From positions 1-53,510 of the forward strand of contig CAMDPX010000015.1 in NCBI GenBank assembly GCA_945905295.1: 53,510 nt of DNA, read 5' to 3'. Origin of the DNA: Planctomyces sp. SH-PL62. GTDB lineage: Bacteria; Planctomycetota; Planctomycetia; Planctomycetales; Planctomycetaceae. Positions 7,879-16,528 of this stretch are shown one piece after another. Numbering within the stretch: the stretch's first letter is position 1; the number at the start of each line of letters is the position of its first letter. The notes beneath the pieces are model-generated. The model did no database searches. It was not told where the DNA came from and worked only from the letters and a program-made list of their open reading frames with translations. Position numbers and translations under genes: made by a program.

Positions 7879-8889
7879 TCCCTTCACACGCTGGCTCGTC
7901 CCTTCCATGCGGAACATCGCGACCTTCTGCGGATTCTCGACGAGTACCGTCCAATCGAGCTTCTCGCCCACGAACCGATGCTGAGCCGTGCTGGTTAGCC
8001 CGTTCGAGTCGGTCAGTTTCCAAGTAAACGCCTTCGCGGCCTCATCCCACTTGCCGGTCGAATTGTTGAACTGCCAGGTCGAGGAGAACCACCATGCGCG
8101 GTACTGCTTGCGATCCGAATCGAACAGCATCAGAAACGTGTTCTCGGTCCCGTCGGCGTGCTCCGTCCGTTCGCGGACCATCTGCCCGCCAAGTTCGCGG
8201 CTGAAGACCATCGTGGCCGAGCCGCTCTTTTCTTCGGGAGTCCATTCGGCCTTGGGCAACCGGTACTCGGTCTTCCAGGTTCCGAGGAATCGGTCGAGCT
8301 GTTTGAGTTCCGCCGAGCGTTCGGGCTCCTTCGCCGCCGTCCTGGTCGTCGGCTTCGATGGTCCGTCCTTTCGCAGCGTGTTCTCACCAGCCATCTCACC
8401 GACTTGCTTGCCATCGCGATCGGTGTAGAGGAACTTCCAACGCTCCTTCCCCGTCGTCGAAAAGTCGGCCGTGTTCGTCGCGCGAATGCCGTTCCTATCC
8501 GGCTGCGAGACTGAGGTCATCAGTTTCGACTTGGCATCCCAGGTCATCTCCGCTTGGCCCGTCGAGCCATTCGATGCGAACGTCCAAACGCGATATTTCT
8601 TCGCGTCCGTGTCGAACGTGAACAGAGTCGTGATCCAGAGATCCGGGTTGCCCGGTGAGTGCATCGCTCCGGATTGCTCCAGGAATCGCCCGCCGAGAAT
8701 CCAGTTCGTCGTCACCTCTCCTTTGCTGGCGGCATTGTCCAGCACGACATCCCACGTTCCGGCGTAGTGCTGCAAGACCTGCAACTCCGGAACGTCTTTG
8801 GTCGGTCCGGTTTCCTCCGCTCGAACGCCGGTCGAGCCGGTGGCGGCCAGCAAACACGTCAACAAGGCAATGACAAAACGTCGTGACAT
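7861..8889 (-). CDS. Secreted tandem-DUF1579 protein
   Basis: A 342-residue protein from ATG 8889, preceded by AGGAG 9 bases upstream. The N-terminal signal peptide (FVIALLTCLLAATGSTGVRA) is followed by two DUF1579-like domains: one beginning LQVLQHYAGTWDVV with WILGGRFLEQSG, and one beginning LKQLDRFLGTWKTEY with a GTWD/GKWD-type strand. The last codons and the TAG stop come from palindromic element D, so the native C-terminus was probably trimmed or rewritten. The gene lies between the ECF sigma gene and the kinase gene, all minus strand. The kinase carries the same paired domain at its C-terminus, which suggests that all these proteins sense or bind the same type of ligand. Confidence 0.8.
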   Translation of the reverse strand: MSRRFVIALLTCLLAATGSTGVRAEETGPTKDVPELQVLQHYAGTWDVVLDNAASKGEVTTNWILGGRFLEQSGAMHSPGNPDLWITTLFTFDTDAKKYRVWTFASNGSTGQAEMTWDAKSKLMTSVSQPDRNGIRATNTADFSTTGKERWKFLYTDRDGKQVGEMAGENTLRKDGPSKPTTRTAAKEPERSAELKQLDRFLGTWKTEYRLPKAEWTPEEKSGSATMVFSRELGGQMVRERTEHADGTENTFLMLFDSDRKQYRAWWFSSTWQFNNSTGKWDEAAKAFTWKLTDSNGLTSTAQHRFVGEKLDWTVLVENPQKVAMFRMEGTSQRVKGSAGTR

Positions 8890-9043
8890 CGGTGTGGCTC
8901 CTGAAGAGAGGTGATGCACCCGCGAGCGATTGCTCCGCCAAGGAAAGTGCATGGTGACGGGAATTCTTACACGAGAATTCGAAAGATTCTCCGTAGCCCT
9001 GTCGCACCACGAAAGGAATGCCGGACACTTTGCCCAGCCTGCG

Positions 9044-9631
9044 CTACTCATCAATCAGCCCGGCCGCCTCACGGCGCAGGATGCTGAGCACTCGGCTCCG
9101 AGCGACATAAACCGAATTCAGCGGCATCCCCAATTCGGCCGCGACGACATCGGCTCGCTGGCCATCGAACATCTGACGACGAAACGCTTCCCACGTTTTC
9201 GGCTCGAAGCGCGGCCGAACGGACTCCAGCAGTCGAGCCATCACATGCCGGTCGTGATCCAGATTCCATTCGCGGCTGGCGTTGCTCGATTCGTCCGCGA
9301 GCTGTTCGAGTTGCTCAGCCCACGTGCTGCCACCGGTCGCGGCCGGTCGATACTTCCGCGATCGCCAGAAGTCGCGCAGTCGATGCACCAGAATCGTCCG
9401 CAGCCAACTCCGAAACGCACCCGCTCGGCCAGAGTGCTCGAACCGAGTTAGCTCACGCGAAACGGTCAGCAGAACTTCCTGAATCAAATCATCCGCGTCG
9501 GTCGCCGGAACCTCGAATCGCGTCAGCCAAGATCGCAACAGCAACGCATACAACTCCGCGACCTGTTGCCAAGCATCGTCACTCGCGTCCGCTTGAGCGC
9601 GGGCCAACAGACTCAACGATGTGTCACTCAA
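9044..9631 (-). CDS. ECF-type RNA polymerase sigma factor
   Basis: About 195 residues with sigma region 2 (LLRSWLTRF...DADDLIQEVLLTVSREL..FE...FRSWLRTILVHRLRDFWR) and region 4 (FDGQRADVVAAELGMPLNSVYVARSRVLSILR). Region 3 is absent, as in extracytoplasmic-function sigma factors. The start is set at TTG 9631 because GGGAGG stands 7 bases upstream; a TTG at 9646 reads in the same frame but lacks such a site. It is the first gene of the minus-strand block containing two DUF1579 proteins and the large kinase, whose N-terminus has an anti-sigma-like zinc motif. That arrangement fits the kinase-linked ECF groups common in Planctomycetes. Confidence 0.88.
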   Translation of the reverse strand: MSDTSLSLLARAQADASDDAWQQVAELYALLLRSWLTRFEVPATDADDLIQEVLLTVSRELTRFEHSGRAGAFRSWLRTILVHRLRDFWRSRKYRPAATGGSTWAEQLEQLADESSNASREWNLDHDRHVMARLLESVRPRFEPKTWEAFRRQMFDGQRADVVAAELGMPLNSVYVARSRVLSILRREAAGLIDE

Positions 9632-9674
9632 GGCCGCACCTCCCAAACCCAGCCATCATCTTTGGCCTTCTTCA

Positions 9675-9992
9675 TCAGACAATATCCTCCACCAGAAAGA
9701 GGCGAACGACCGACGTGACGGCTCGCGCCTTATGAGCGTGCGGCGCTCCCGCCGGAATGAGAAGCGCAGATCCCTCCGGGAATCGCACGACTTGCCCGCC
9801 GAAATCGACTTCGAGTTCCCCGGTCAGTACGAAGCCGGCATGGCCCTTTTCACACCACTCCGCTTCGACGAACTCCGACGTGAACTCGACCAGCCGCACC
9901 TGCTTCGATTCGTCACGGCGCACTTTGAAGCGCACACCCGGCTGCGGTGAGTGCCACTCGATCTGATCGAAGAGAATCCGATAAGTCTCCAT
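9675..9992 (-). CDS. Cupin-domain protein
   Basis: A 105-residue single cupin barrel. Motif 1 is represented by the EKGHAGFVLTGELEVDFGG stretch and motif 2 by PEGSALLIPAGAPHAHKA, which gives a plausible metal-binding set (Glu, His, and the His residues of PHAH). Small cupins of this type bind metals and act as isomerases, dioxygenases or sensors; the specific role is unknown. It is followed 50 bp downstream by the DJ-1-like gene start region's neighbour on the same strand and may be co-transcribed with it. Confidence 0.75.
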   Translation of the reverse strand: METYRILFDQIEWHSPQPGVRFKVRRDESKQVRLVEFTSEFVEAEWCEKGHAGFVLTGELEVDFGGQVVRFPEGSALLIPAGAPHAHKARAVTSVVRLFLVEDIV

Positions 9993-10043
9993 CTTTGATG
10001 CCTCAAGTCCTGAGTTCGTCGCAGGCGAAGTTTCATCTCAGCA

Positions 10044-10730
10044 TTATCCTTCGCTCAAGGTTGCCGCTTGCTCAAGACGCGTGCGCAGGGCGGCATTGGT
10101 TTTTGCGTAGTGCTCGGACAGCACGGATTTGACTGCGGCGGGTGCTCTGTCGGGATGGCCCGAATCGAATGGCGGCAGCGGGTCGTATTCGATGCCGAGC
10201 TGAATGGCGCGGGCGGTCGTCTCTCCCGCGATTTCCGCGACGAGACTCAGAGCGAAATCGATCCCAGCGGTGACACCTCCGGCGGTGATCACGTGGCCGT
10301 CCCGGACGACTCGGCCCGGTTCATGCGTCGCACCGACGAGCGGCAACAGATTCGTGTAAGCCCAATGTGTGGTCGCTCGGCGCCCAGTCAGTAATCCGGC
10401 AACACCAAGTATGAACGCGCCGGTACAAACTGACGTGACATACCTCGCGGTGGCGGCCTGCTGGCGGACGAACTCCACGGTGTCTCGATCACTGATGGCT
10501 CCAATGACCCCCTTTCCGCCAGGAACGCAGAGCAAATCGAGGGGCGGACAGTTCGCGAACGTGCGCGTCGGCACGAGGCTGAGCCCACAGTCGCTCGGCA
10601 CCGGAGCGTCCGACTTGGCGACAATGTGGATGACCGCCTGCGGAAGCCGGGCCAGAACCTGCAATGGGCCAGTGAAGTCGAGCTGTGTCAGATCGGGAAA
10701 AATGACAAAGCCGATCTGGAAGTCTGACAT
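10044..10730 (-). CDS. DJ-1/PfpI family protein, isonitrile hydratase-like
   Basis: A 228-residue protein with the DJ-1/PfpI fold: FQIGFVIFPDLTQLDFTGPL at the N-terminus, the Glu-equivalent strand LDLLCVPGGKGV, and the nucleophile elbow SVCTGAFILG with the probable catalytic Cys. The C-terminal GIEYDPLPPFDSGHPDRAP stretch is typical of isonitrile hydratases, which add water to isonitriles to give N-substituted formamides. The start is ATG 10730, with GGGAGG about 12 bases upstream. The reading frame immediately upstream belongs to a truncated kinase remnant, so this gene seems to have arrived by, or sits at, a recombination junction. Confidence 0.82.
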   Translation of the reverse strand: MSDFQIGFVIFPDLTQLDFTGPLQVLARLPQAVIHIVAKSDAPVPSDCGLSLVPTRTFANCPPLDLLCVPGGKGVIGAISDRDTVEFVRQQAATARYVTSVCTGAFILGVAGLLTGRRATTHWAYTNLLPLVGATHEPGRVVRDGHVITAGGVTAGIDFALSLVAEIAGETTARAIQLGIEYDPLPPFDSGHPDRAPAAVKSVLSEHYAKTNAALRTRLEQAATLSEG

Positions 10731-10756
10731 GCTTCGTGGGCCTCCCAAATGAAATT

Positions 10757-11131
10757 CTTCTGCTTGCCAGGTCGCGGGAACTTGAGGGCGACGTCCCGCT
10801 GCAACTTCGGATCGTGGGCCAGCCAGACTTCGCCGAAGCTCCCCTTGCCGAGCGGCTTCAACAACTGAAAGCGGCCAAATCGCTGTTCGTCTGGCGCTTC
10901 GGCGGGAGTCGCGTCTTGCGGGAGACCTGCGGTCGGGAGCGGCGGCTCGGTCGGAGACCGGCCGCAACCGGCCTGGCCGTCACCATCGGGTGAGTCTACG
11001 GACATGGGGCGGAGGAACGTCGCATCCGCGCTGCTGACGACGCTCCCGCACTTCGGGCAGGTCACTTCGCTGCCCGCCACGACGTCGATCAACTCAATGG
11101 CAACTTGGCAATGAGGACATCGAATCTGCAT
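10757..11131 (-). pseudogene. Truncated Ser/Thr kinase, N-terminal remnant
   Basis: The protein begins at ATG 11131 with a zinc ribbon (MQIRCPHC...CPKCGS), then a Pro-rich linker, then the kinase start: FQLLKPLGKGSFGEVWLAHD (Gly loop) and RDVALKFPRPGKQK (ATP-binding Lys). Homology stops after about residue 125, and the frame runs on for ~22 unrelated codons into the start of the DJ-1-like gene. HRD, DFG and all later kinase motifs are missing, so this is a dead fragment. Such zinc-ribbon kinases are normally several hundred residues longer. Confidence 0.85.
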
Positions 11132-11312
11132 CGCAGCCACTCGCGCTGAAGGTCACGTCGGCCAATCTGTATCGACGTTGTATCGCCACCAGCCCCGTTG
11201 CCAACCGAGCTATGCCTCATGCGGATCAAAACGAGAGATCTCGATACCGAGCCGCGCCTGTCAGGAAGCAGTATTTGATGACCGCTTCTTGACGGGTGCG
11301 GCAAAGCCTGGA

Positions 11313-13625
11313 TCAAAAGTCCTTCCTCCAGATGTAGACGCAACCGAAGCCCAGCACGACGGCGAGGAAGCCGAGGTTGCTCCAGATCGGGGACCAGACG
11401 TCGATCACCACGCGGTCGGTGCGCAGGTCGGATTCTTCGCCCATCGGAGCCGTCTCCTGCTTGGTGAGGAGATACGTCACGACGTTGTCGAGTTCGGCCG
11501 GCTTGGGGAGCACCAGGTACAGCGGGTCCACGGCATAGCGATAGATCATCTCCAGCATTTCGCTCTCGGGTTCGAGACGGCGTTCGATGGTGAACGGGTC
11601 CAGTTTGTATTCCGTCACGCGCTGGAAGCGGTCGGCGACGAACAGTCGGTTGTCGGCGGCCAGCGTTGCCGCCGAGATGTCGCGTTGCCCCGCGATGCCG
11701 AATGACGCGGGCTTTTGCTGCTCGGCGTCGTACAGCCACAGCCGGCGATTGTGTGACACGACCGCGAACCAGCGACCATCCGGCGACGCGACGGCGGCTC
11801 GCGGCGGGTTGTCGCCGAACGGTTGGAATTCGCTTTGTGGGGCGAGCGTGTCCGCGTCGAGAATTCGGACGCGCCCGTTGTTCGACGCGACGACGACTGT
11901 TTTCCCCGCACACGCCAGCGCGGCGGCTTCCGTGGAATCGAGGTCCAGTTCGGCCGCGACCGTGTACTTTGACGTCGCTCCTGAGGGATCGGCTTCGCGG
12001 TTCAAGCGCAGCAATCGTTTCCGTTCGCGGATGATGAGCGAGCCATCGGCGACTCGCATCGCGGCGGCGAATGGAGTCCCCCATTCCGACGATCCCTCCG
12101 AGCTGACCGGAACGAACTTGCTGCCGACCAACTTTGGCGTCAGGTCCAAGCCGAAGAGTTTGAACTCCTTGGTTTCTTTGGCCGGGTCACCCTCGAACCG
12201 ATGCACGCCGCCGACTCCGGCAATCAGGATTTCGCCGCCGGGGCGGACAAACAATTCCGACGTCCTCGCAGGGACTTCAACGCTGGTTCGGACACGCCAG
12301 TCTTCGCCGCGCAGGCCGACCTGCAACCGACCGGTTCCCGAGAACTGAGCGAATCGCGGCACGTCCGACTGCACGGCCAGCAACCGATCACCGGTCGCGT
12401 CGTAGACCGGTCCGATGCGCTGGTTGCCGAAGTTGAACGGACCCTGACGCCGCTGCTCGCCCGGCTTGAAGATCTCTTCCCACGTCCGCTTCTCCGGTTC
12501 CCAGACGAGCGTCTGGCTCGACTTGTTCGCAACGAACAGCGATTCGCCCGCGGGCAGAATCGTTTCCAACCGGCGCGGGTTGAGGAACAAGGTCTCGATC
12601 ACGCCGCGAGCCATCCCCAAGCCCGAGCACATCACCCAAAACACAATGGTCAACACCACGCTGACGATCGCGTTCTTCCAGATCAACCCAGCTACGGCCG
12701 ACACGGCGTAGCAGATCGCGAACAAAAACAGGAACACGGGAATGCACAGCAGCAGATTGGCGTTCCACACTTGGAACCGCACTCCGGCGATCACCCACAG
12801 TCCGGCGATCAGGTAGCTGGCGTTGATCAGAATGAACACGCAACCGCCGAAGAATTTCGTCACGAACACCAGCATGCGTGACACCGGTTTCGACAGCAGC
12901 AGGTCGATGGCTCCCGGTTCAAACGTGTGCGGCACGATGGCCGCGGTGACGAGGATCGCGATGAACACACCCAGTCGGCCGAGAATCAAACTGATGAACG
13001 CCGCCAGCACTTGTTGGATCGGCTTCTGAATGTCCTTAGCTGGGAATGGCAGCGCGTCGCCGATCTTCCACCCGAACCACGACACGTACAGCGCCATCCC
13101 CTCCGACTTGCGAATCAGCTTCGGCAACGCGGTCTCGATCAGCAGCCGGTTCAGCCGCCGGAGATCGGGGTCCGGGAGTGAAGCAATGCCGCGCTCGATC
13201 AGCTTTTCGGACTCGATCGTCAGTTCCACGCCCTGCCAGACATCTTTGTCGTAGAAGTCACGGCGAGCGAGCTGTTTGTTGAGTTCGCCTCGCAACCGGT
13301 TGGCGATCCGCACTTCTCGAAACGGATCCTCCGCCGCAGGCTTCGAACGCGAAGCAGCTTCCTCGCGGAAGTCGTCTGGAAACAGTTCCCACACGCGCTT
13401 CGCTGGCGAAGGGGACTCGGCTTTGCCGGTGGCAGCGAGATTGTCCAACAGCCCCGATGGATCGAACAGGTCCGCCCGTTGCAGCGTCGAGGCCGCTTCC
13501 TGCGTCAGCCCGAACGGCGCGAGCAACGCCAGCGTGAGCGTGATGAGCACCAACAGCACCCACAACGTGTACGACGCGAACGCTTCGCGAAACGAGTCTT
13601 TGAGAATGGCGAGGTAGGGACGCAT
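11313..13625 (-). CDS. ABC-2 type transporter permease with embedded beta-propeller
   Basis: A 770-residue protein. An N-terminal helix (YTLWVLLVLITLTLALLAPFGL) is followed by a ~160-residue extracytoplasmic loop, then a bundle of helices (including FISLILGRLGVFIAILVTAA, VFLFLFAICYAVSAVAGLIW and VVLTIVFWVMCSGLGM). A ~350-residue soluble region with propeller-like strands (LLAVQSDV, VVASNNGRVRILDADTLA, LWLYDAEQQKPA) comes next, and a last helix (IWSNLGFLAVVLGFGCVYIW) closes the protein. ABC-2 permeases are usually 250-500 residues; the propeller between the last two helices is an elaboration seen in planctomycete exporters. Its partner ATPase is upstream at 13905-14891, separated by a repeat cassette. 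Substrate unknown. Confidence 0.82.
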   Translation of the reverse strand: MRPYLAILKDSFREAFASYTLWVLLVLITLTLALLAPFGLTQEAASTLQRADLFDPSGLLDNLAATGKAESPSPAKRVWELFPDDFREEAASRSKPAAEDPFREVRIANRLRGELNKQLARRDFYDKDVWQGVELTIESEKLIERGIASLPDPDLRRLNRLLIETALPKLIRKSEGMALYVSWFGWKIGDALPFPAKDIQKPIQQVLAAFISLILGRLGVFIAILVTAAIVPHTFEPGAIDLLLSKPVSRMLVFVTKFFGGCVFILINASYLIAGLWVIAGVRFQVWNANLLLCIPVFLFLFAICYAVSAVAGLIWKNAIVSVVLTIVFWVMCSGLGMARGVIETLFLNPRRLETILPAGESLFVANKSSQTLVWEPEKRTWEEIFKPGEQRRQGPFNFGNQRIGPVYDATGDRLLAVQSDVPRFAQFSGTGRLQVGLRGEDWRVRTSVEVPARTSELFVRPGGEILIAGVGGVHRFEGDPAKETKEFKLFGLDLTPKLVGSKFVPVSSEGSSEWGTPFAAAMRVADGSLIIRERKRLLRLNREADPSGATSKYTVAAELDLDSTEAAALACAGKTVVVASNNGRVRILDADTLAPQSEFQPFGDNPPRAAVASPDGRWFAVVSHNRRLWLYDAEQQKPASFGIAGQRDISAATLAADNRLFVADRFQRVTEYKLDPFTIERRLEPESEMLEMIYRYAVDPLYLVLPKPAELDNVVTYLLTKQETAPMGEESDLRTDRVVIDVWSPIWSNLGFLAVVLGFGCVYIWRKDF

Positions 13626-13655
13626 GATGATGACGTTGGACGTTGAAATAAGTTG

Positions 13656-13893
13656 CTCAAACTGAGCGGTTTTATTTTTGTCCCGTCAGGGACACTCGAA
13701 AATAGCCCAGCACGTCAGTGCTGGGATGACCGATCAGCGTGCCTCTTGAGTCCCGTCAGGGACGACAGAGCAGGATCGTTCTCTGTCGTCCCTAACGGGA
13801 CTCTGTGATCATTTGCGTCACGAAACCCAGCACTAACGTGCTGGGCTATTCTCGATACGTCCCTAGCGGGACTCAAAAACCGCTCAGTTTGAG
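13656..13893. mobile_element. Short non-coding cassette with terminal inverted repeats and a target-site-like duplication
   Basis: The ends are 18-bp perfect inverted repeats, CTCAAACTGAGCGGTTTT (13656-13673) and its complement (13876-13893). TAAGTTG is directly repeated outside both ends (13649-13655 and 13894-13900); the shared direct repeat extends to TAAGTTGCTCA if some end bases are counted as target. Inside are hairpins with GTCCCGTCAGGGAC, AATAGCCCAGCAC..GTGCTGGG, and GTCCCTAACGGGAC. This is the same internal architecture as the tandem units at 17.9-19.1 kb. No protein is encoded. It looks like a MITE-type insertion that split an ABC ATPase/permease operon. Confidence 0.8.
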
Positions 13894-13904
13894 TAAGTTG
13901 CTCA

Positions 13905-14891
13905 CTATTCCAGCTCTAGCACATGCAGATCGGCGGCAGGCTCCGGCTTGTCCTTGACCAACTGCATGAACGCTTCCTCCAACGTCAGCCGCCGCCGCGA
14001 GACTTCCTGCAGGCTGATGCCGGCGGCACGCAGCGCGTCGATGCTGGAGTTCAATTCCGGTTGGCCGCTGATCCGCACGGCGATATCGAATCGACGCTCG
14101 CCCACCGCTTTCCAATTGGTGATCGTGCGGCCTTGCAGAGCATTGCGAATCGAGGTGGGATCCCCTTCCAAGCGGAAGTCAGCTTCGCTGGTGGAACCGA
14201 CCGTCAGCTCCGACACGTTGCCGAGCTTTCGCAATTCGCCGTGGACGAGGATCGCGACACGGTCGCACACGAGTTCGATTTCTTGCAGCAGGTGACTGTT
14301 TAGGAAGACCGTCTTGCCTTGCGATTTGAGACGCTTCAGCACTTCACGAATTTCCGCCCGGCCCACCGGATCGACGCCGTCGGTCGGTTCGTCGAGGACG
14401 AGCAAATCGGGATCGTGCAGCATGGCTTGAGCCAATCCCAGGCGCTGGAGCATGCCCTTCGAATACTTCTTGACGCCCGTGTTGCCCCAATCGGCGAGGC
14501 CGACCGTGGCGAGCAGTTCTGTGCGCCGGCGGCGCACTTCGCCCGCGGATAGGCCGCTCAGCCCCCCGTAGTATTCGAGAGCCGTGTTCCCGGTGAGATG
14601 CCGCGGGAGTCGATGCCCTTCAGGGAGATAGCCGACTCTTCGGCGGGTCGCTCTGTCTCCCGCCGCGCGATCGAGCAGCGCAGCATCACCGCTCGTCTTC
14701 CGGACGATCCCCAGCAGCACCTTGATCAGCGTGGTCTTGCCCGCACCGTTCGGACCGAGCAGTCCGAAAATTTCACCGCGCTGCACCTGAAACGTCACGC
14801 CGCGCAGTGCTTCGATTCGCTTGCGCCCCAACCAGCCGTCGCGGTACGTTTTCCGCAGGTCGCGAACTTCGATCACGGAAGCGTCGGGCAT
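13905..14891 (-). CDS. ABC transporter ATP-binding protein (ABC-2 exporter type)
   Basis: About 328 residues from ATG 14891. Clear motifs: Walker A GLLGPNGAGKTT, Q-loop region VGYLPEGHRLP, signature YSKGMLQRLGLAQAML (an SGGQ variant, SKGM, normal in this subfamily), Walker B LLVLDEPTDGVDP and switch His in LNSHLLQE. The C-terminal ~100 residues form the DUF4162-like extension common in ABC-2 ATPases. It powers the permease encoded downstream (11313-13625). The 14 bp between this gene's stop and the repeat cassette, plus the cassette itself, separate the pair. An in-frame ATG at 14927 would add 12 residues without homology. Confidence 0.93.
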   Translation of the reverse strand: MPDASVIEVRDLRKTYRDGWLGRKRIEALRGVTFQVQRGEIFGLLGPNGAGKTTLIKVLLGIVRKTSGDAALLDRAAGDRATRRRVGYLPEGHRLPRHLTGNTALEYYGGLSGLSAGEVRRRRTELLATVGLADWGNTGVKKYSKGMLQRLGLAQAMLHDPDLLVLDEPTDGVDPVGRAEIREVLKRLKSQGKTVFLNSHLLQEIELVCDRVAILVHGELRKLGNVSELTVGSTSEADFRLEGDPTSIRNALQGRTITNWKAVGERRFDIAVRISGQPELNSSIDALRAAGISLQEVSRRRLTLEEAFMQLVKDKPEPAADLHVLELE

Positions 14892-15051
14892 GGTGAGTGT
14901 GCGCCGGTCTTGAAATCGTTCTCCCACTCACTCCGGGAGACGGCCGGGGTGAGGGGGCGTGAAGTGGAAACGGGCACTACAGCTCCGCACGGCAAGCGAA
15001 TACCGCCTTCGCACCACGCAAAGCCATCTCCCTCTCACGCCGCAGGGGCGA

Positions 15052-15798
15052 TCAGAGGAGAGTCTCCAGCAGCATTCGCAGTTTTCGCATCTCGAGAAGT
15101 CGGTTGATTTCGGTGTCGTAGAGTTCCGGAAAAAGTTCAACCGAGAGAATCCGATCGTAGTTCTCTTTGTGAAGCTGAGCGATCAACCGTGTGTAGTCCA
15201 ACTCACCCAAGCCCACTTGGACTTGGATCTGATTGGGAGTGCTATCTCGCAATTGAACATGGAAGACGTGCGGGATCAGCGAGTCGATGCCACGCGCGTT
15301 ATGCGGTCCACAAAGGTAGAAGCTGGGATCGAGAGTTAAGCCCAAGCCTCGCGCCGACTGGCACAACTCCACGGCGGTTCGAGGATCCTCGGTCAATGTT
15401 CCAGTTTTCGTCTTAATCGAAAGGCGAATCGTTTCTTCATTGGCCAGCCGGACGAACGTGCGGAGACGATCAATCTCTTCATTGAACGGCGTGCCCAGTG
15501 AGGAAGCCGGTACGGTGATTTGTGCGACTCGCATCAGTTTGGCGAGCTTGCAGAGATCATGCAGAACCGTTGGCGGAACGTCATGTTCGAGGGTGAACGC
15601 GACGGGAGTCAGTCGAGTGACTTCGCGATACTGCGCGAAAAAGCCATCGAGATTCTTTACGACCTCACTCGGCCGCAGGTGCTGGCTGTTGTCGTCAAAC
15701 CAGAGTTCGACCTTGTCGAACTCCAGATCCGTGATCAAGTGGCAGGCTTCGGCAAAGCCTTTATCGGAAAAACACCGGGTCGAAGCGGCAACGAACAT
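15052..15798 (-). CDS. Sugar phosphate isomerase/epimerase-like TIM-barrel protein
   Basis: 248 residues from ATG 15798, which has AAAGGA about 10 bases upstream. The sequence runs as a xylose-isomerase-like (AP-endonuclease family 2) barrel: FVAASTRCFSD at strand 1, FDKVELWFDD at strand 2, PVAFTLEH, AQITVPASSLG, IRLSIKTKTG, LTLDPSFYLCG with an Asp in place of the usual metal-binding site, VFHVQLRD and ILSVELFPELYD with the conserved late Glu. The HVQLRD and VELFPE motifs are characteristic of this superfamily. Substrate unknown. It stands alone between the ABC operon and a divergent lipoprotein gene. Confidence 0.75.
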   Translation of the reverse strand: MFVAASTRCFSDKGFAEACHLITDLEFDKVELWFDDNSQHLRPSEVVKNLDGFFAQYREVTRLTPVAFTLEHDVPPTVLHDLCKLAKLMRVAQITVPASSLGTPFNEEIDRLRTFVRLANEETIRLSIKTKTGTLTEDPRTAVELCQSARGLGLTLDPSFYLCGPHNARGIDSLIPHVFHVQLRDSTPNQIQVQVGLGELDYTRLIAQLHKENYDRILSVELFPELYDTEINRLLEMRKLRMLLETLL

Positions 15799-16091
15799 AT
15801 CGGTCAGTCCTTTGAGCAATATCGCTTTGCACGCGGCAACTCACTTCCAGAGAAATGGTTGCGGCCAAGTCGGGCCAAGCCCGCGAACGATCCTGAAGTC
15901 GGTCGGACTCTATACCGTTTTCCGCGAGTGCTGCAAGATCGAGGGTTTCCGTGAGATGGGCTGACTTTGACGGTTTTGAGGAATCGCCCAATTCCGCCGA
16001 GCCTGCGGGTCGATAACAACAGCGACCGCTCCTCGAAAGAGGTGGGTGTGTCTCGGTTGTCGAGCCAGTGAATATCCAAGGGAGGCCGCAG
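15799..16091. other. Divergent intergenic region
   Basis: About 290 bases between the TIM-barrel gene (minus) and the lipoprotein gene (plus). It presumably holds both promoters. I see no convincing coding sequence, palindrome or promoter hexamer pair here; the overlapping frames look like noise. Confidence 0.5.
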
Positions 16092-16481
16092 ATGAAGTCT
16101 CATTTAATACTGTGCGTGATGGTTGCCGGAATGTCCGCACTCGTCGGTTGCCAGACAAATCATTCGATCGTTCGTGGGCAAACTCCGGGGCAGACCTCAT
16201 CGCCAGCATATGGCCCGATGGGATCAATGCCCGGACCGATGTCCTACAACAACGGTCCCGCTGGGGCTGGGCCGATGAATGGTTCGCCATGCCACAATCA
16301 TCCGCACGGAGCCCAATGCCCGGTCTGTGCTCCGGACAATTTCTGGACTCCGACGCACCATCACACTTACGACTACAAACAGCCGAAAGACCTGGTGTAT
16401 CCGCCACAGAATCAGCCTGCGGCTGCGGTCGTTTATCCCTACTACACTCTGAAGGGGCCTTCGGACTTCTTCATGAAGTAG
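16092..16481 (+). CDS. Small lipoprotein, His/Pro-rich
   Basis: 129 residues. The start ATG 16092 is preceded by GGGAGG and gives a classic lipoprotein signal (LILCVMVAGMSALVGC, lipobox LVGC). The mature part is rich in Pro, Gly, Met and Asn, then has a Cys/His cluster (PCHNHPHGAQCPVCAPDNFW) and HHH. CHNH...CPVC could bind a metal. It ends in Pro/Tyr-rich sequence. No family is recognised. Likely anchored in the outer or inner membrane with its metal-binding-like segment exposed. Confidence 0.7.
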   Translation: MKSHLILCVMVAGMSALVGCQTNHSIVRGQTPGQTSSPAYGPMGSMPGPMSYNNGPAGAGPMNGSPCHNHPHGAQCPVCAPDNFWTPTHHHTYDYKQPKDLVYPPQNQPAAAVVYPYYTLKGPSDFFMK

Positions 16482-16528
16482 CCGCCTCCCGCGGGCACAA
16501 TGGAGCTCGCTTTGATGGGCGCGAAGAT

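Noticed and set aside
11089-12084. A 331-residue minus-strand frame
   Set aside because: Overlaps the ABC permease in another frame and is Arg-rich noise.
14928-15051. Possible further palindrome between the ABC ATPase and TIM-barrel genes
   Set aside because: Only short complementary pieces (CTCACCCC/GGGGTGAG-like) were seen, not a clear arm pair.
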